DNA of 64,000 nucleotides from Marmoricola sp. URHB0036 (lineage in GTDB: Bacteria; Actinomycetota; Actinomycetes; Propionibacteriales; Nocardioidaceae), in the NCBI RefSeq assembly GCF_000426045.1, contig NZ_KE384490.1, forward strand, positions 372,001-436,000, written 5' to 3'. A program made the position numbers and the translations under genes. Positions within the stretch are counted from its first letter, which is position 1. Each line of letters starts with the position of its first letter. Positions 34,850 to 44,142 of this stretch are shown piece by piece. The notes below the pieces were generated by a model. It saw nothing but the letters and a program-made list of their open reading frames with translations, was not told the origin of the DNA and did not search any database.

Positions 34850-35770
34850 TCAGCGGATGGCTCGGACCACCAGGTCGGCGACAGCGGCCTGCTCCTTGGC
34901 GAACGGGTGGTAGCGCGCGGCCTGCCGTTCGTTGTCGACCGAGCCGTTGATCCACGGGTCATCCGAGCAGATGTCATGACCCTTGCTCGCGGTCCACACG
35001 TCGACGTACTGCGACTTCGACGCCCTGGCCGCCTTGCGCAGCATCTCGGTGAGCGCGAGGTTGATCCGCTCGGCATAGGCGTAGTCACCCCGGGCGAGGG
35101 GGAGCTCGGGGCAGGCGTTGGTGGCCGAGACGATCTGGGGGTAGCCGACCACGAGCACCTGCGCCTTCGGTGATCGCTGGTGGACGTCGCGGAGCAGCCG
35201 GGTGACGACGACGCCCGTGCGGTCCAGAGCACCGAGCAGGGAGTCCTTCCCGGACACGTCCATCGCGGCCTGGCACGGCGCGCCGCCGGGGTCGCTGGCC
35301 CGCAGCGCCGGGCATCGACCGACCAGCCGGCCGAAGACCTTCTCGTCGTTGCCGCCGATCCCGACCGTCACGACGTCGGTGCTCGGCTTGAGCGCAGTCA
35401 GCTGTGGGGGGATGCCGGGGTACTGGCTCTGCTCGAAGTCCTTGGTGCTCGCTCCGGCGCAGCTGCGGTCCTCGAGCTTTGCTCCGAGCTTCTTGGCCAC
35501 GACCGAGGGGTAGTTCGACGAGGAGCGGAAGCAGCCGTTGGCCACGTCGGTGACGGGCACGAGTGGTGCGGCCACGTAGGAGTCGCCGAGGGCGACGTAC
35601 CTCAGGCTCGTGGGCGGCGCGCTGGGCACCAGGGCGGTGTCACCGGATCCGCTCGGCTGCGTGCCCTCGGCTGTCGACGTCGAGCAGCCGGTCAGCAGGA
35701 GTCCGCTGAGCAGGCACGTGAGGAGGGCCGCCCCTCTTCGGGACGCCATCTGGCGTCTGCGCGTCGTCAT
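34850..35770 (-). CDS. SGNH/GDSL-hydrolase lipoprotein
   Basis: Encodes 306 aa. A lipobox (LLTGC, lipidated C29) follows a signal peptide, then a Ser/Thr/Gly-rich linker. SGNH block I is VALGDSYVAAP with nucleophile S64, block III is GIGGND, and block V has D and H288 (ARYHPFA). Esterase or lipase anchored outside the membrane. The ATG at 35770 is preferred because AGGAG lies 5 nt upstream. The gene starts inside the 3-prime end of the MFS gene, 131 nt before its stop codon, an unusually long same-strand overlap. Convergent with the YrhK-like gene. Confidence 0.9.
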   Translation of the reverse strand: MTTRRRQMASRRGAALLTCLLSGLLLTGCSTSTAEGTQPSGSGDTALVPSAPPTSLRYVALGDSYVAAPLVPVTDVANGCFRSSSNYPSVVAKKLGAKLEDRSCAGASTKDFEQSQYPGIPPQLTALKPSTDVVTVGIGGNDEKVFGRLVGRCPALRASDPGGAPCQAAMDVSGKDSLLGALDRTGVVVTRLLRDVHQRSPKAQVLVVGYPQIVSATNACPELPLARGDYAYAERINLALTEMLRKAARASKSQYVDVWTASKGHDICSDDPWINGSVDNERQAARYHPFAKEQAAVADLVVRAIR

Positions 35771-36959
35771 CGGTCTCCTTCTCGCTGACCACCGACGGTA
35801 GCCGGACGCTGGGAGTCGCGGCCGAGGCCCGGGCCCACCAGGCCGCGAGCGCGAGGCCGACCGCGGTCACGGTGAGGGCAGGACCACCGCCGACCACCTC
35901 GACCGACACCGGCGCCAGCAGTGAACCGACGAGCGCGGCCGCCACGATGACGCTGTCGTTCAGCCCGAAGACGGAAGCCCTGACCTCGTCGGAGACCTCC
36001 TCCTGCAGCACGCTCGTGGCGGCTGCCTCGACGCTGACCGCGGCGGCACCGGCGAGGGCGAGCGGGACGAGCGCCCACCCGATCGAGGGGGCGGGGACGA
36101 CGAGCAGCACGCCGAGCGCGACCAGGAACAGGCCGCGCCGCATCGACACGACCGGGGTCGCGCCGATCCGGCGGAGCAGTGGCGCGCCGAGAGCGGCGAA
36201 CCCGAGCACCCCGGTGGCCAGCCCGTAGCCCGCGGCGTCGGAGGACCAGGAGTCCAACGCCATCGGGAGCAGGGCCAGTGCGACCAGCGAGATGCCCAGG
36301 TTCACCGCGGCCATCACCGCGATCGCGCGCCAGGCAGAAGGCGCGCGTCGCAAGGCTGCGTACGCCGAGGGACGCCGGTCGCGACCCTGACGTCGACGGG
36401 GGGCCGGCATGGTGACCGGCAGGATCAGCACCAGGGCGACGACGGTCATGGCGACCGGGACCCAGGGCAGCACGTCGCGGGTGGCCGAGCCCAGCAGCAG
36501 CCCGCCGACGGCGGCACCGACGACGAACGCGCCGACCTCGACCGTGACGAGCAGGTCGGTGGCCGAGCGGCGTCGTGCACCGGCTATTCCGGGCATCGCG
36601 GCCACCATCGCGGGATAGGCAGGCGTCGCGATCGCGACGGCCAGGGTGCAGCAGACCACCGCCACCCACGGGCGCTCGGCCACCACGGCCAGTGCGGTCG
36701 CGGTCAGCAGCACACCGCGAGCCAGCAGGGTGGCCCGCACGATGAGGTCACGGCGCATCGCGTCGGCCAGGCGGGCGGTCAGCCAGGAGATCGCGACGTA
36801 GGGCAGCATCCGGGCGCTGCCGGCCAGGCCGAGCAGCCACGGGTTGTCGGTGTTGGCCGCGACCAGGACGAGCAGCAGCGGCCAGGGGAGCGCGACGGCG
36901 AGGGCTCCGATGGCGTGGGCGACGATGGCGCGACGGGTGGTCCCGTCGAGACGGGACAT
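35640..36959 (-). CDS. MFS transporter coupled to the decarboxylase gene
   Basis: Encodes 439 aa with 12 helices of the MFS_3/enterobactin exporter-like type (SARMLPYVAISWLTARLADAMRRDLIVRATLL). The last 45 residues (SEKETDDDAQTPDGVPKRG...) are hydrophilic and are read from the same DNA as the start of the lipoprotein gene in another frame. The ATG is 1 nt after the decarboxylase stop codon, so the two are one transcript. The pairing of an amino acid decarboxylase with a transporter suggests export of the amine product or exchange; unproven. Confidence 0.87.
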   Translation of the reverse strand: MSRLDGTTRRAIVAHAIGALAVALPWPLLLVLVAANTDNPWLLGLAGSARMLPYVAISWLTARLADAMRRDLIVRATLLARGVLLTATALAVVAERPWVAVVCCTLAVAIATPAYPAMVAAMPGIAGARRRSATDLLVTVEVGAFVVGAAVGGLLLGSATRDVLPWVPVAMTVVALVLILPVTMPAPRRRQGRDRRPSAYAALRRAPSAWRAIAVMAAVNLGISLVALALLPMALDSWSSDAAGYGLATGVLGFAALGAPLLRRIGATPVVSMRRGLFLVALGVLLVVPAPSIGWALVPLALAGAAAVSVEAAATSVLQEEVSDEVRASVFGLNDSVIVAAALVGSLLAPVSVEVVGGGPALTVTAVGLALAAWWARASAATPSVRLPSVVSEKETDDDAQTPDGVPKRGGPPHVPAQRTPADRLLDVDSRGHAAERIR

Positions 36960-36960
36960 C

Positions 36961-38121
36961 TCATCGATCCAGGAGGAAGGTCGGCAACGGGGCGAACCCG
37001 TTGAACCCCACGGTCGAGTAGCAGCTGGTGTAGGCGCCCGACGAGAGCAGCCGGACCTCGTCGCCCTCGCAGAGGCTGACCGGCAGGTCGACCATCCGGT
37101 CCTGGTAGAGCACGTCGGCGCTGTCGCAGGTCGGCCCGGCCAGCACGCACGGTCGCGTGGCGGCACCCTCGGCGGCTTCCTCGGCGGAGGTGGTGATCCG
37201 GTAGCGGATCGCCTCCTCGAGGGTCTCGACCAGCCCGGTGAAGACGCCGGCGTCGAGGTAGACCCAGCGCACCCCGCCCCGGTCGATGACACCGATGACC
37301 GAGGCGACGAGAGTCCCGGCGTCACCGACGATGCCGCGTCCCGGCTCGACCAGGGTCTCGGGGCGGTCCTCGCCGAAGGAGTGTCGGAGGTGGCGGTCGA
37401 TGGCTTCGCCGTACGACGAGACCGGGCGGCAGCCCTCCTCGTGGGAGGCCGGGAAGCCGCCACCGAGGTCCAGGACGGTGGGGAAGATCCCGCGGGTGCG
37501 GAGCAGCTCGAAGACGCGCGCGGAGGCCGCGATCGGTCCGGCCCACGCCTCGGGGTCGCGCTGCTGCGACCCGACGTGGAAGGAGACGCCGGCGGCCTCG
37601 AGGCCGAGCTGGTCGGCGAGGGTGAGCACCTCGACCGCTTCGTACGTCGAGCAGCCGTACTTGCGTGAGAGCGGCCAGTCGGAGCCCTCGCCGGACGTCA
37701 GGAGTCGGCACAGCACGCGGCTCCCGGGGGCGGCCTCGGCCACCTTGTCGACCTCGTCGAGGGAGTCCACGACGAACAGCCGGACCCCGAGCGCTGCCGC
37801 CTCGACGACGTGGTCGCGCCGCTTGACCGGGTTGGAGTAGACGAGGTCGTCGGGAGTCGCACCCGCGGCCAGCGCCGCTCGGACCTCGACCGGACTGGCG
37901 ACGTCGAACCGGCACCCGACGGCGGCGAGCTCGCGGAGCAGCTGCGGGTGCGGGTTGGCCTTGACGGCGTAGTGCACGGCCGTCCCGGGGAGTGCGGCCG
38001 CAAGGTCGACGAAGTGACGCACGGCGGCTAGCACGTCCAGCTCGAGGTACGGCGTGGTGCGCGAGGGTGCCACCTCGGCGGTGCGCTGGCGGGGAAGTCG
38101 GTGCGGGAGCGTGCTGGTCAT
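36961..38121 (-). CDS. Ornithine/lysine-type decarboxylase (fold III PLP)
   Basis: Encodes 386 aa of the alanine-racemase-fold decarboxylases of the eukaryotic ODC group. PLP lysine K54 lies in [10 protein letters not shown], the phosphate-binding glycine loop is LDLGGGFP, and the conserved EPGR is [12 protein letters not shown]332 in [14 protein letters not shown] matches the catalytic Cys of ODC, and the C-terminus has [15 protein letters not shown]. It decarboxylates ornithine or lysine to putrescine or cadaverine; the choice between them cannot be made here. ATG preceded by AGGAGA at 6 nt. First gene of decarboxylase-MFS-lipoprotein on the minus strand, divergent from gatC. Confidence 0.87.
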   Translation of the reverse strand: MTSTLPHRLPRQRTAEVAPSRTTPYLELDVLAAVRHFVDLAAALPGTAVHYAVKANPHPQLLRELAAVGCRFDVASPVEVRAALAAGATPDDLVYSNPVKRRDHVVEAAALGVRLFVVDSLDEVDKVAEAAPGSRVLCRLLTSGEGSDWPLSRKYGCSTYEAVEVLTLADQLGLEAAGVSFHVGSQQRDPEAWAGPIAASARVFELLRTRGIFPTVLDLGGGFPASHEEGCRPVSSYGEAIDRHLRHSFGEDRPETLVEPGRGIVGDAGTLVASVIGVIDRGGVRWVYLDAGVFTGLVETLEEAIRYRITTSAEEAAEGAATRPCVLAGPTCDSADVLYQDRMVDLPVSLCEGDEVRLLSSGAYTSCYSTVGFNGFAPLPTFLLDR

Positions 38122-38193
38122 CGCGTCTCCTGGGGACTCGTTGCCCGGAGGAGTGCGCCGGTGGCCCGGCAGATACGCCTGCAGCCCGGCGCC

Positions 38194-38206
38194 TAGGATT
38201 GCGGCC
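38194..38206 (+). promoter_or_regulatory. Leaderless -10 box of the gatCAB operon
   Basis: TAGGAT (38194-38199), then 7 nt to the ATG of gatC. The decarboxylase gene starts 86 nt to the left on the other strand, so both promoters share this interval. Same pattern as other leaderless genes in the window. Confidence 0.45.
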
Positions 38207-38506
38207 ATGCCTGAGATCACCCGCGACGAGGTGCGCCATCTGGCCGACCTCGCCCGCATCGACCTCGACGACGCCGAGCTCGACCACCTGGCGCCGCAGC
38301 TGTCGGTGATCCTCGAGTCGGTCGCCTCGATCAACGAGGTCGCCGCCGAGGACATCCCGCCGACCTCGCACCCGATCCCGGTGACCAACGTGTTCCGCGA
38401 GGACGTCGAGGTCCCGTGCCTCACCCCCGAGCAGGCCCTGTCCGGCGCTCCGGCGGTGGAGGACCAGCGCTTCGCCGTACCCCGCATCCTCGGGGACGAG
38501 CAGTGA
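38207..38506 (+). CDS. gatC: Asp-tRNA(Asn)/Glu-tRNA(Gln) amidotransferase subunit C
   Basis: Encodes 99 aa: [25 protein letters not shown] and [21 protein letters not shown] are standard GatC blocks. It is a structural clamp that holds GatA and GatB together. A longer in-frame upstream extension is rejected because it lies in the promoter region. First gene of gatCAB, with a GTGA overlap to gatA. Confidence 0.94.
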   Translation: MPEITRDEVRHLADLARIDLDDAELDHLAPQLSVILESVASINEVAAEDIPPTSHPIPVTNVFREDVEVPCLTPEQALSGAPAVEDQRFAVPRILGDEQ

Positions 38507-40026
38507 ACACCCTGATCACCCGGAGCGCCTCCGACCTCGCCACGGCGCTCGGGGCGGGCGAGACGACGAGCGTCGAGATCACCCAGGCCTTCCTCGACCG
38601 GATCGCGGCCGTCGACGCCGACGTGCACGCGTTCCTGCACGTCGACGCCGAGGGGGCGCTGGCCGCCGCCCGCGACTCCGACGAGCGGCGGGCCACGGGA
38701 GACATCCGTTCCCGTCTCGACGGCGTCCCGGTCGCGGTCAAGGACGTGCTCGCGACCGAGGGCCTGCCCACCACCTGCGGCTCGAAGATCCTCGAGGGCT
38801 GGATCCCGCCGTACGACGCCACGGTGGTCCGGCGCCTCAGGCAAGCCGGGCTCCCGATCCTCGGCAAGACCAACATGGACGAGTTCGCGATGGGCTCCTC
38901 GACCGAGCACTCGGCCTACGGGCCCACCCGCAACCCGTGGGACCTCGACCGCATCCCCGGAGGCTCCGGCGGCGGTTCCGCCGCGGCGGTGGCCGCCTTC
39001 ATGGCGCCGCTCGCGATCGGCACCGACACCGGCGGCTCGATCCGCCAGCCGGGCGCCGTCACCGGCACCGTCGGCGTCAAGCCGACCTACGGCGGGATCT
39101 CCCGCTACGGACTGGTGGCGATGGCCAACTCGCTCGACCAGGCCGGTCCGGTCACACGCACCGTCCTCGACGCCGCCCTGCTGCACGAGATCGTCGGCGG
39201 GCACGACCCCCTCGACTCGACGAGCATCGACCAGCCGGTCCCGCTGGTCGCGGAGTCGGCGTACTCCGGAGTGACCGGAGACCTCGCCGGCCTGCGGGTG
39301 GGCGTGGTGGCCGAGCTGGGTGGCGAGGGCTACCAGGCCGGCGTGCAGCAGCGCTTCGACGAGGCGGTCGAGCTGCTGGTCAAGGCCGGTGCCGAGATCG
39401 TGCAGGTGAGCTGCCCCAACTTCGTGCACGCCCTGGCGGCGTACTACCTGATCATGCCGAGCGAGGCCTCCTCCAACCTCGCCCGCTTCGACGCGATGCG
39501 CTACGGCCTGCGGGTGCTGCCCGAGGGGGTGGAGGCGCCGAGCGCGGAGGAGGTGATGCGCGCGACCCGCGACGCCGGCTTCGGTGACGAGGTGAAGCGG
39601 CGCATCATCCTGGGCACCTACGCGCTGTCCAGCGGCTACTACGACGCCTACTACGGCCAGGCCCAGAAGGTGCGCACCCTGATCAGTCGCGACTTCGAGC
39701 GCGCCTTCGAGCAGGCCGACGTGCTGGTCTCGCCGACCGCGCCGACCACAGCGTTCAGGCTGGGGGAGAAGCTGGACGACCCGCTGGCGATGTACCTCAA
39801 CGACATCGCCACCATCCCGGCCAACCTGGCCGGCGTCCCCGGGCTCTCCGTGCCGGCCGGTCTCGCACCCGAGGACGACCTGCCGGTCGGCTTCCAGGTG
39901 CTGGCTCCCGCCCTGGCGGACGACCGGCTCTACCGCGTCGGTGCCGCGCTCGAGACGCTGCTGGAGCAGCAGTGGGGCGGACCGTTGCTCGATCCCGACA
40001 AGCTGGACAAGGCGGTGGCCCGATGA
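38503..40026 (+). CDS. gatA: Asp-tRNA(Asn)/Glu-tRNA(Gln) amidotransferase subunit A
   Basis: Encodes 507 aa of the amidase signature family. Generates ammonia from glutamine for transamidation of misacylated tRNA. Catalytic K80 (PVAVKDVL), cis-Ser S155 in [14 protein letters not shown] and nucleophile S179 in TGGSIRQPG are present. The GTG start shares GTGA with the gatC stop, and the stop shares ATGA with gatB, so all three are translationally coupled. Confidence 0.97.
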   Translation: MNTLITRSASDLATALGAGETTSVEITQAFLDRIAAVDADVHAFLHVDAEGALAAARDSDERRATGDIRSRLDGVPVAVKDVLATEGLPTTCGSKILEGWIPPYDATVVRRLRQAGLPILGKTNMDEFAMGSSTEHSAYGPTRNPWDLDRIPGGSGGGSAAAVAAFMAPLAIGTDTGGSIRQPGAVTGTVGVKPTYGGISRYGLVAMANSLDQAGPVTRTVLDAALLHEIVGGHDPLDSTSIDQPVPLVAESAYSGVTGDLAGLRVGVVAELGGEGYQAGVQQRFDEAVELLVKAGAEIVQVSCPNFVHALAAYYLIMPSEASSNLARFDAMRYGLRVLPEGVEAPSAEEVMRATRDAGFGDEVKRRIILGTYALSSGYYDAYYGQAQKVRTLISRDFERAFEQADVLVSPTAPTTAFRLGEKLDDPLAMYLNDIATIPANLAGVPGLSVPAGLAPEDDLPVGFQVLAPALADDRLYRVGAALETLLEQQWGGPLLDPDKLDKAVAR

Positions 40027-41531
40027 CGACGGCAGAGCTGCTCTCGTTCGACGACGCGCTCGCGGCTTACGACCCGGCGCTGGGGCTCGAGGTCCACGTC
40101 GAGCTCAACACCAACACGAAGATGTTCTGTGGCTGCCCGGCGACCTTCGGCGGCGAGCCCAACACCCAGACCTGTCCGACCTGCCTCGGCCTGCCGGGGT
40201 CGATGCCGGTGGTCAACGGCAAGGCCGTCGAGTCGGCCATCCGCATCGGTCTGGCGTTGAACTGCGAGATCGCCGAGTGGTGCCGGTTCGCGCGGAAGAA
40301 CTACTTCTACCCGGACATGCCGAAGAACTTCCAGACCTCGCAGTACGACGAGCCGATCGCCTTCGAGGGCTGGACCGACGTCGAGGTCCCAGGAGAGAAC
40401 GGGGTCGAGACCTTCCGCATCGAGATTGAGCGCGCCCACATGGAGGAGGACACCGGCAAGTCGCTGCACGTCGGTGGCGCCACCGGCCGCATCCACGGCG
40501 CGGAGTACTCCCTCGTCGACTACAACCGCGCCGGCATCCCCCTGATCGAGATCGTCACCAAGCCGATCATGGGGACGCGCGAGAAGGCGCCGGCCGTGGC
40601 CCGTGCCTACGTCGCCCATCTGCGCGAGCTGATCCTCGGCCTCGGTGTCTCCGACGTACGCATGGAGCAGGGATCACTGCGCTGCGACGTCAACCTCTCA
40701 CTCGCGCCGACCGGCTCGGGCCAGCTCGGCACCCGCACCGAGACCAAGAACGTCAACTCGCTGCGCTCGGTCGAGCGGGCGGCGCGCTACGAGATCGGTC
40801 GTCACGCCGCGATCCTGGCCGCCGGCGGCTCGATCCTGCAGGAGACGCGGCACTGGCACGAGGACACCGGCATCACCACGTCGGGGCGTGAGAAGTCCGA
40901 CGCCGAGGACTACCGCTACTTCCCCGAGCCCGACCTCGTCCCGGTCGCGCCGTCGCGCGAGTGGGTCGAGGAGCTGCGTGGCTCGCTGCCCGAGCCGCCG
41001 CGCGAGCGTCGCGCCCGGCTGCAGGCCGACTGGGGCTTCTCCGACCTCGAGATGCGCGACACCGTGGGTGCCGGGGCCCTCGGCCTGGTCGAGGAGACCA
41101 TCGCCGCCGGTGCCTCCCCGCAGGCTGCCCGCAAGTGGTGGCTATCCGAGCTGGCTCGCCGCGCCAACGAGCAGAACACCGAGATCTCCGCCCTGCCGAT
41201 CACGCCGGCCGACGTGGCCCGCATCCAGGCCCTCGTCGACGACGGCTCGATCAACGACAAGCTGGCCCGGCAGGTCTTCGACGGCGTACTCGCCGGCGAG
41301 GGCACGCCCGACGAGGTGGTCGCCGCCCGCAGGCTGGCGATCGTCTCCGACGAGGGCGCCCTCGGCGAGGCCGTCGACCGCGCGATCGAGGCCAACCCCG
41401 ACGTCGCCGAGAAGATCCGCGACGGCAAGGTGGCGGCCGCCGGTGCCCTGATCGGCGCCGTGATGAAGGAGATGCGCGGCCAGGCCGACGCCGGCCGGGT
41501 CCGCGAGCTGATCCTCGAGCGGTTGTCGTAG
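40023..41531 (+). CDS. gatB: Asp-tRNA(Asn)/Glu-tRNA(Gln) amidotransferase subunit B
   Basis: Encodes 502 aa. The kinase-like N-terminal domain has [23 protein letters not shown] and the zinc-binding [12 protein letters not shown]. The helical tail domain ends with the typical GatB C-terminal [24 protein letters not shown]. Phosphorylates Glu- or Asp-tRNA and amidates it. An alternative ATG 51 nt upstream in the same frame is rejected: the ATGA overlap with gatA and homology begin here. Stop lies 3 nt from the convergent dehydrogenase stop. Confidence 0.97.
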   Translation: MTTAELLSFDDALAAYDPALGLEVHVELNTNTKMFCGCPATFGGEPNTQTCPTCLGLPGSMPVVNGKAVESAIRIGLALNCEIAEWCRFARKNYFYPDMPKNFQTSQYDEPIAFEGWTDVEVPGENGVETFRIEIERAHMEEDTGKSLHVGGATGRIHGAEYSLVDYNRAGIPLIEIVTKPIMGTREKAPAVARAYVAHLRELILGLGVSDVRMEQGSLRCDVNLSLAPTGSGQLGTRTETKNVNSLRSVERAARYEIGRHAAILAAGGSILQETRHWHEDTGITTSGREKSDAEDYRYFPEPDLVPVAPSREWVEELRGSLPEPPRERRARLQADWGFSDLEMRDTVGAGALGLVEETIAAGASPQAARKWWLSELARRANEQNTEISALPITPADVARIQALVDDGSINDKLARQVFDGVLAGEGTPDEVVAARRLAIVSDEGALGEAVDRAIEANPDVAEKIRDGKVAAAGALIGAVMKEMRGQADAGRVRELILERLS

Positions 41532-41534
41532 GGC

Positions 41535-42665
41535 TCAGGGGCGGACGAGCAGGATCCGGTCGTCCTGCGCGGCCGGCTCGCCACGGCCGTCGCGGTTGGA
41601 CGTGGTGACCCAGAGGTTGCCGTCGGGGGCGGCGGCGACGGTGCGCATCCGGCCGTACTTCCCGACGAAGAACGACTTCTCGGCGCTGACCTTCTGCCCG
41701 TGGACGTCGATCCGCCAGAGCCGCTCGCCGCGCAGCGCGCCGAGCCAGAGCTTCCCGTCGAGGAAGGCGAGGCCCGACGGTGAGGCCTCGTCGGTGTGCC
41801 ACTGCACCTGCGGGTCGGTGAACCTCGGAGTGTCGCTGCCCTTGCCCTCGACCTCGGGCCAGCCGTAGTTGAAGCCACGCTTGATCAGGTTGAGCTCGTC
41901 CCACGTGTCCTGGCCGAACTCGGAGGCCCACAGGTTGCCCTCGTGGTCGAACGCGAGTCCCTGCACGTTGCGGTGACCGGCGGTCCAGATCGGCGACGAC
42001 GGGTCGGGGTTCCCCTCCGCCGGCTTCCCGTCCTGGCCGATGCGCAGGATCTTGCCGCCGAGTGAGTCCATGTCCTGCGCGAGCTCGGGCTGGCCGGCCT
42101 CGCCGGTCGAGACGTAGAGCCAGCCGTCCGGGCCGAAGATCATCCGCCCGCCGTCGTGGTTCCCCGCCTTCGGGATGCCGGTCAGGATCGGCCGCAGGGG
42201 CCCGAGCTTCCCGTTGGTGAACGTGGTGCGCAGGACCCGGTTGTCATCCTGGGCGGTGGCGTAGAAGAACACCCGCTTGTCCCGTTCGTACGACGGTGAG
42301 ACCGCGACGCCGAGCAAACCGGCCTCACCGTTGGGCTCGGCCTCCTCGACCCGACCGACCTCGGTCACCTGGCGGCCGGTGATCTGCAGGACCCGACCGG
42401 AGTCGCGCTCGGTGACCAGGGCCGAACCGTCGGGCAGGAAGGCGATGCCCCACGGCACGGCGAGGTGGTCGGCGATGGTGCCGATGACCTTGGGTGCGGC
42501 GGAGGCCGCCGGCGAGGGCGTCGGGGTCGGAGTGGGGGTGGGCGTAGCGGACGGTTCCGGGGACGGCGTACCGCTGCCTTCCACCTTCTTGTCGGCCGAC
42601 GGGTCGACGTGCGCGCACGCGGTGAGCACCAGCGCAACCAGGACGAGCGCGAGGGGCCGCTTCAT
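41535..42665 (-). CDS. PQQ-type sugar dehydrogenase lipoprotein (LppZ-like)
   Basis: Encodes 376 aa. A lipobox LTAC (C17) is followed by a Thr-Pro repeat linker (TPTPTPTPSP) and a six-bladed propeller of the glucose/sorbosone dehydrogenase family: VPWGIAFLPDGSALVTERDSGRV, GGRMIFGPDGWLYVSTGEAGQ, GHRNVQGLAFDHEG, EFGQDTWDELNLIKRGFNYGWPEVEG. Membrane-anchored on the outer face. Whether it binds PQQ is not certain. In the mycobacterial locus LppZ lies near gatB, and I take this to be its positional counterpart. ATG at 42665 has the signal peptide directly after it. Confidence 0.87.
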   Translation of the reverse strand: MKRPLALVLVALVLTACAHVDPSADKKVEGSGTPSPEPSATPTPTPTPTPSPAASAAPKVIGTIADHLAVPWGIAFLPDGSALVTERDSGRVLQITGRQVTEVGRVEEAEPNGEAGLLGVAVSPSYERDKRVFFYATAQDDNRVLRTTFTNGKLGPLRPILTGIPKAGNHDGGRMIFGPDGWLYVSTGEAGQPELAQDMDSLGGKILRIGQDGKPAEGNPDPSSPIWTAGHRNVQGLAFDHEGNLWASEFGQDTWDELNLIKRGFNYGWPEVEGKGSDTPRFTDPQVQWHTDEASPSGLAFLDGKLWLGALRGERLWRIDVHGQKVSAEKSFFVGKYGRMRTVAAAPDGNLWVTTSNRDGRGEPAAQDDRILLVRP

Positions 42666-42688
42666 CTGGCGAGGGTAGCCAGCGACGC

Positions 42689-43609
42689 CTACTCGGGCAC
42701 CCGGTCGAGAAGGTCGAGCAACGCCTCGTGCACCTCGGTCGGCTTCTCCATCGAGATGAAATGGGTGGCCCCGATCTCCACGTACGTCGCCCCGGGGATC
42801 CGCTCGGCAGCGGTCGACATGTCGTGGGAGGAGGCGAGGATGTCGTACTTGCCGGCGAGGAAGCTGGTCGGGACGTCGATGGTGCGCAGCGAGACCCGTA
42901 GGTGCAACGAGGAGTGCAGCGCCAGGTGCATGTACCAGTCGATCGGAGTGGTCAGGAACTCCTTGATCGCGCGACGGGCGAGCTCCGGGTCGGGCATCGG
43001 CAGCATGAAGCCGCTGTGCGTCATCACCTGGATGGAGACCGGCCCGACCGGCAGTCGGGAGGCGATCTGGGTGAGCGGCTTGCCGATCAGCTTCATCACC
43101 CGGGCCGCGTTGACGGTGATCGGCTTGCGGGTCGGGCGGGGCACGAAGACCGGCGCGAGCATCGAGGCGAACGTGTCGCCCGGGACGCCGCCCACCGCGA
43201 ACAGGCCGGTGACCCGCTCCGGATGGCGCACCGCCACCTCGAACATCGTGTTGACCCCCATCGACCAGCCCATCAGCACGCAGGCGTCGACCCCGGCGTC
43301 GTCGAGCACCGCGATGGCGTCCTCGGCGAAGGCGTCGATGCCGACGTGCTCGGTGTCGACGGGACGCTCTGACCCGCCGGTGCCGCGGTGGTTCCAGGAG
43401 ATCACCCGGACCCCGCACGCGGGGTCGAGCAGGGCGGGCCAGCTGTAGGGGTTGGTGCCGAGCCCGTTGCACAACAGCACGGTCGGCCCGTCGACGTCGT
43501 TGGTCCAGGCCTGGAGCCTGGTGCCGTCACCGCTGGTGACCGTGTAGTGGCGCAGGGCCAAGCCGTCGTCGACGGAGGGCGCCACGTGCAGCGTCTGGGC
43601 AGCGGACAT
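42689..43609 (-). CDS. Alpha/beta hydrolase
   Basis: Encodes 306 aa. Nucleophile elbow LMGWSMGVNTMFEVA (Ser), oxyanion loop LLCNGLGTNPYSWPAL, and a C-terminal His in IGATHFISMEKP with an Asp in GKYDILASSHD. Resembles epoxide hydrolase/haloperoxidase-like or lactone-type serine hydrolases; no substrate assigned. The ATG at 43609 is preceded by GACAAT and 6 nt, consistent with a leaderless start; a start 7 codons upstream is less likely. Its stop is 23 nt from the start of the dehydrogenase gene on the same strand, so they may share a transcript. Confidence 0.86.
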   Translation of the reverse strand: MSAAQTLHVAPSVDDGLALRHYTVTSGDGTRLQAWTNDVDGPTVLLCNGLGTNPYSWPALLDPACGVRVISWNHRGTGGSERPVDTEHVGIDAFAEDAIAVLDDAGVDACVLMGWSMGVNTMFEVAVRHPERVTGLFAVGGVPGDTFASMLAPVFVPRPTRKPITVNAARVMKLIGKPLTQIASRLPVGPVSIQVMTHSGFMLPMPDPELARRAIKEFLTTPIDWYMHLALHSSLHLRVSLRTIDVPTSFLAGKYDILASSHDMSTAAERIPGATYVEIGATHFISMEKPTEVHEALLDLLDRVPE

Positions 43610-43705
43610 GGCTGGATTGTCCCCCACCAACCCGTCCGCGGGGCGGATTCGTGGCTGAGGTCACCGCGGCCGGGTGCCGGAGCGGTCGGAGCGGTCGGAG
43701 CCGCC

Positions 43706-43924
43706 TCAGCCGAGCCGGGCCGCAGGGAGAGAGGGAGGCGCGGCACCGGCCCGGCGAGCACGTCGGGCGAGCACCGAGTCGACGAACTCCTGCGTCTCGT
43801 CCCGTTCCCGTCGGCCGGCCGCCAGGGCCGTGGAGGCCACCATGGCGTTGCGGCACGCCTGGCGCTGGCTGTTCTCCGCCCAGCGCTGGAGCGGCGCGAA
43901 CAGCGGTCCGACGAGCTGGTTCAT
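43706..43924 (-). CDS. Small basic protein, hypothetical
   Basis: Encodes 72 aa: a hydrophobic-charged N-terminus (MNQLVGPLFAPLQRWAENSQ), then a helical region and an Arg/Ala-rich tail. GGGAG lies 6-7 nt before the ATG and a TAGTTT -10-like box about 60 nt upstream, which argues that it is real. The tail overlaps a 9-nt tandem repeat (43678-43701). No family recognised; it may be a spurious frame. Confidence 0.4.
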   Translation of the reverse strand: MNQLVGPLFAPLQRWAENSQRQACRNAMVASTALAAGRRERDETQEFVDSVLARRARRAGAAPPSLPAARLG

Positions 43925-44142
43925 GAGGATCTCCCTTGCTCAGCGGGTGGGCCCCGAGCGGCCCGTCCCCCCGCAGTGCCTCAAAACTAGGCAACGGTGG
44001 AGTCCCGGGCGTCACGCCTGTGTGACGGGTGTGTGAACAAAACCGGGTCCGGGCCGGGTACCTGTGGACGAACCTGTGCGCAACCGATGAGTTCGTGTCC
44101 GTGCCCGGGTCTACATTGCGACTCGAGGCGAGGAGGTCAGGA

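Noticed and set aside
43678-43701. Tandem repeat of CGGAGCGGT (2.7 copies)
   Set aside because: Short, at the tail of an uncertain small frame; fits simple slippage and no structure of a repeat family or attachment site.
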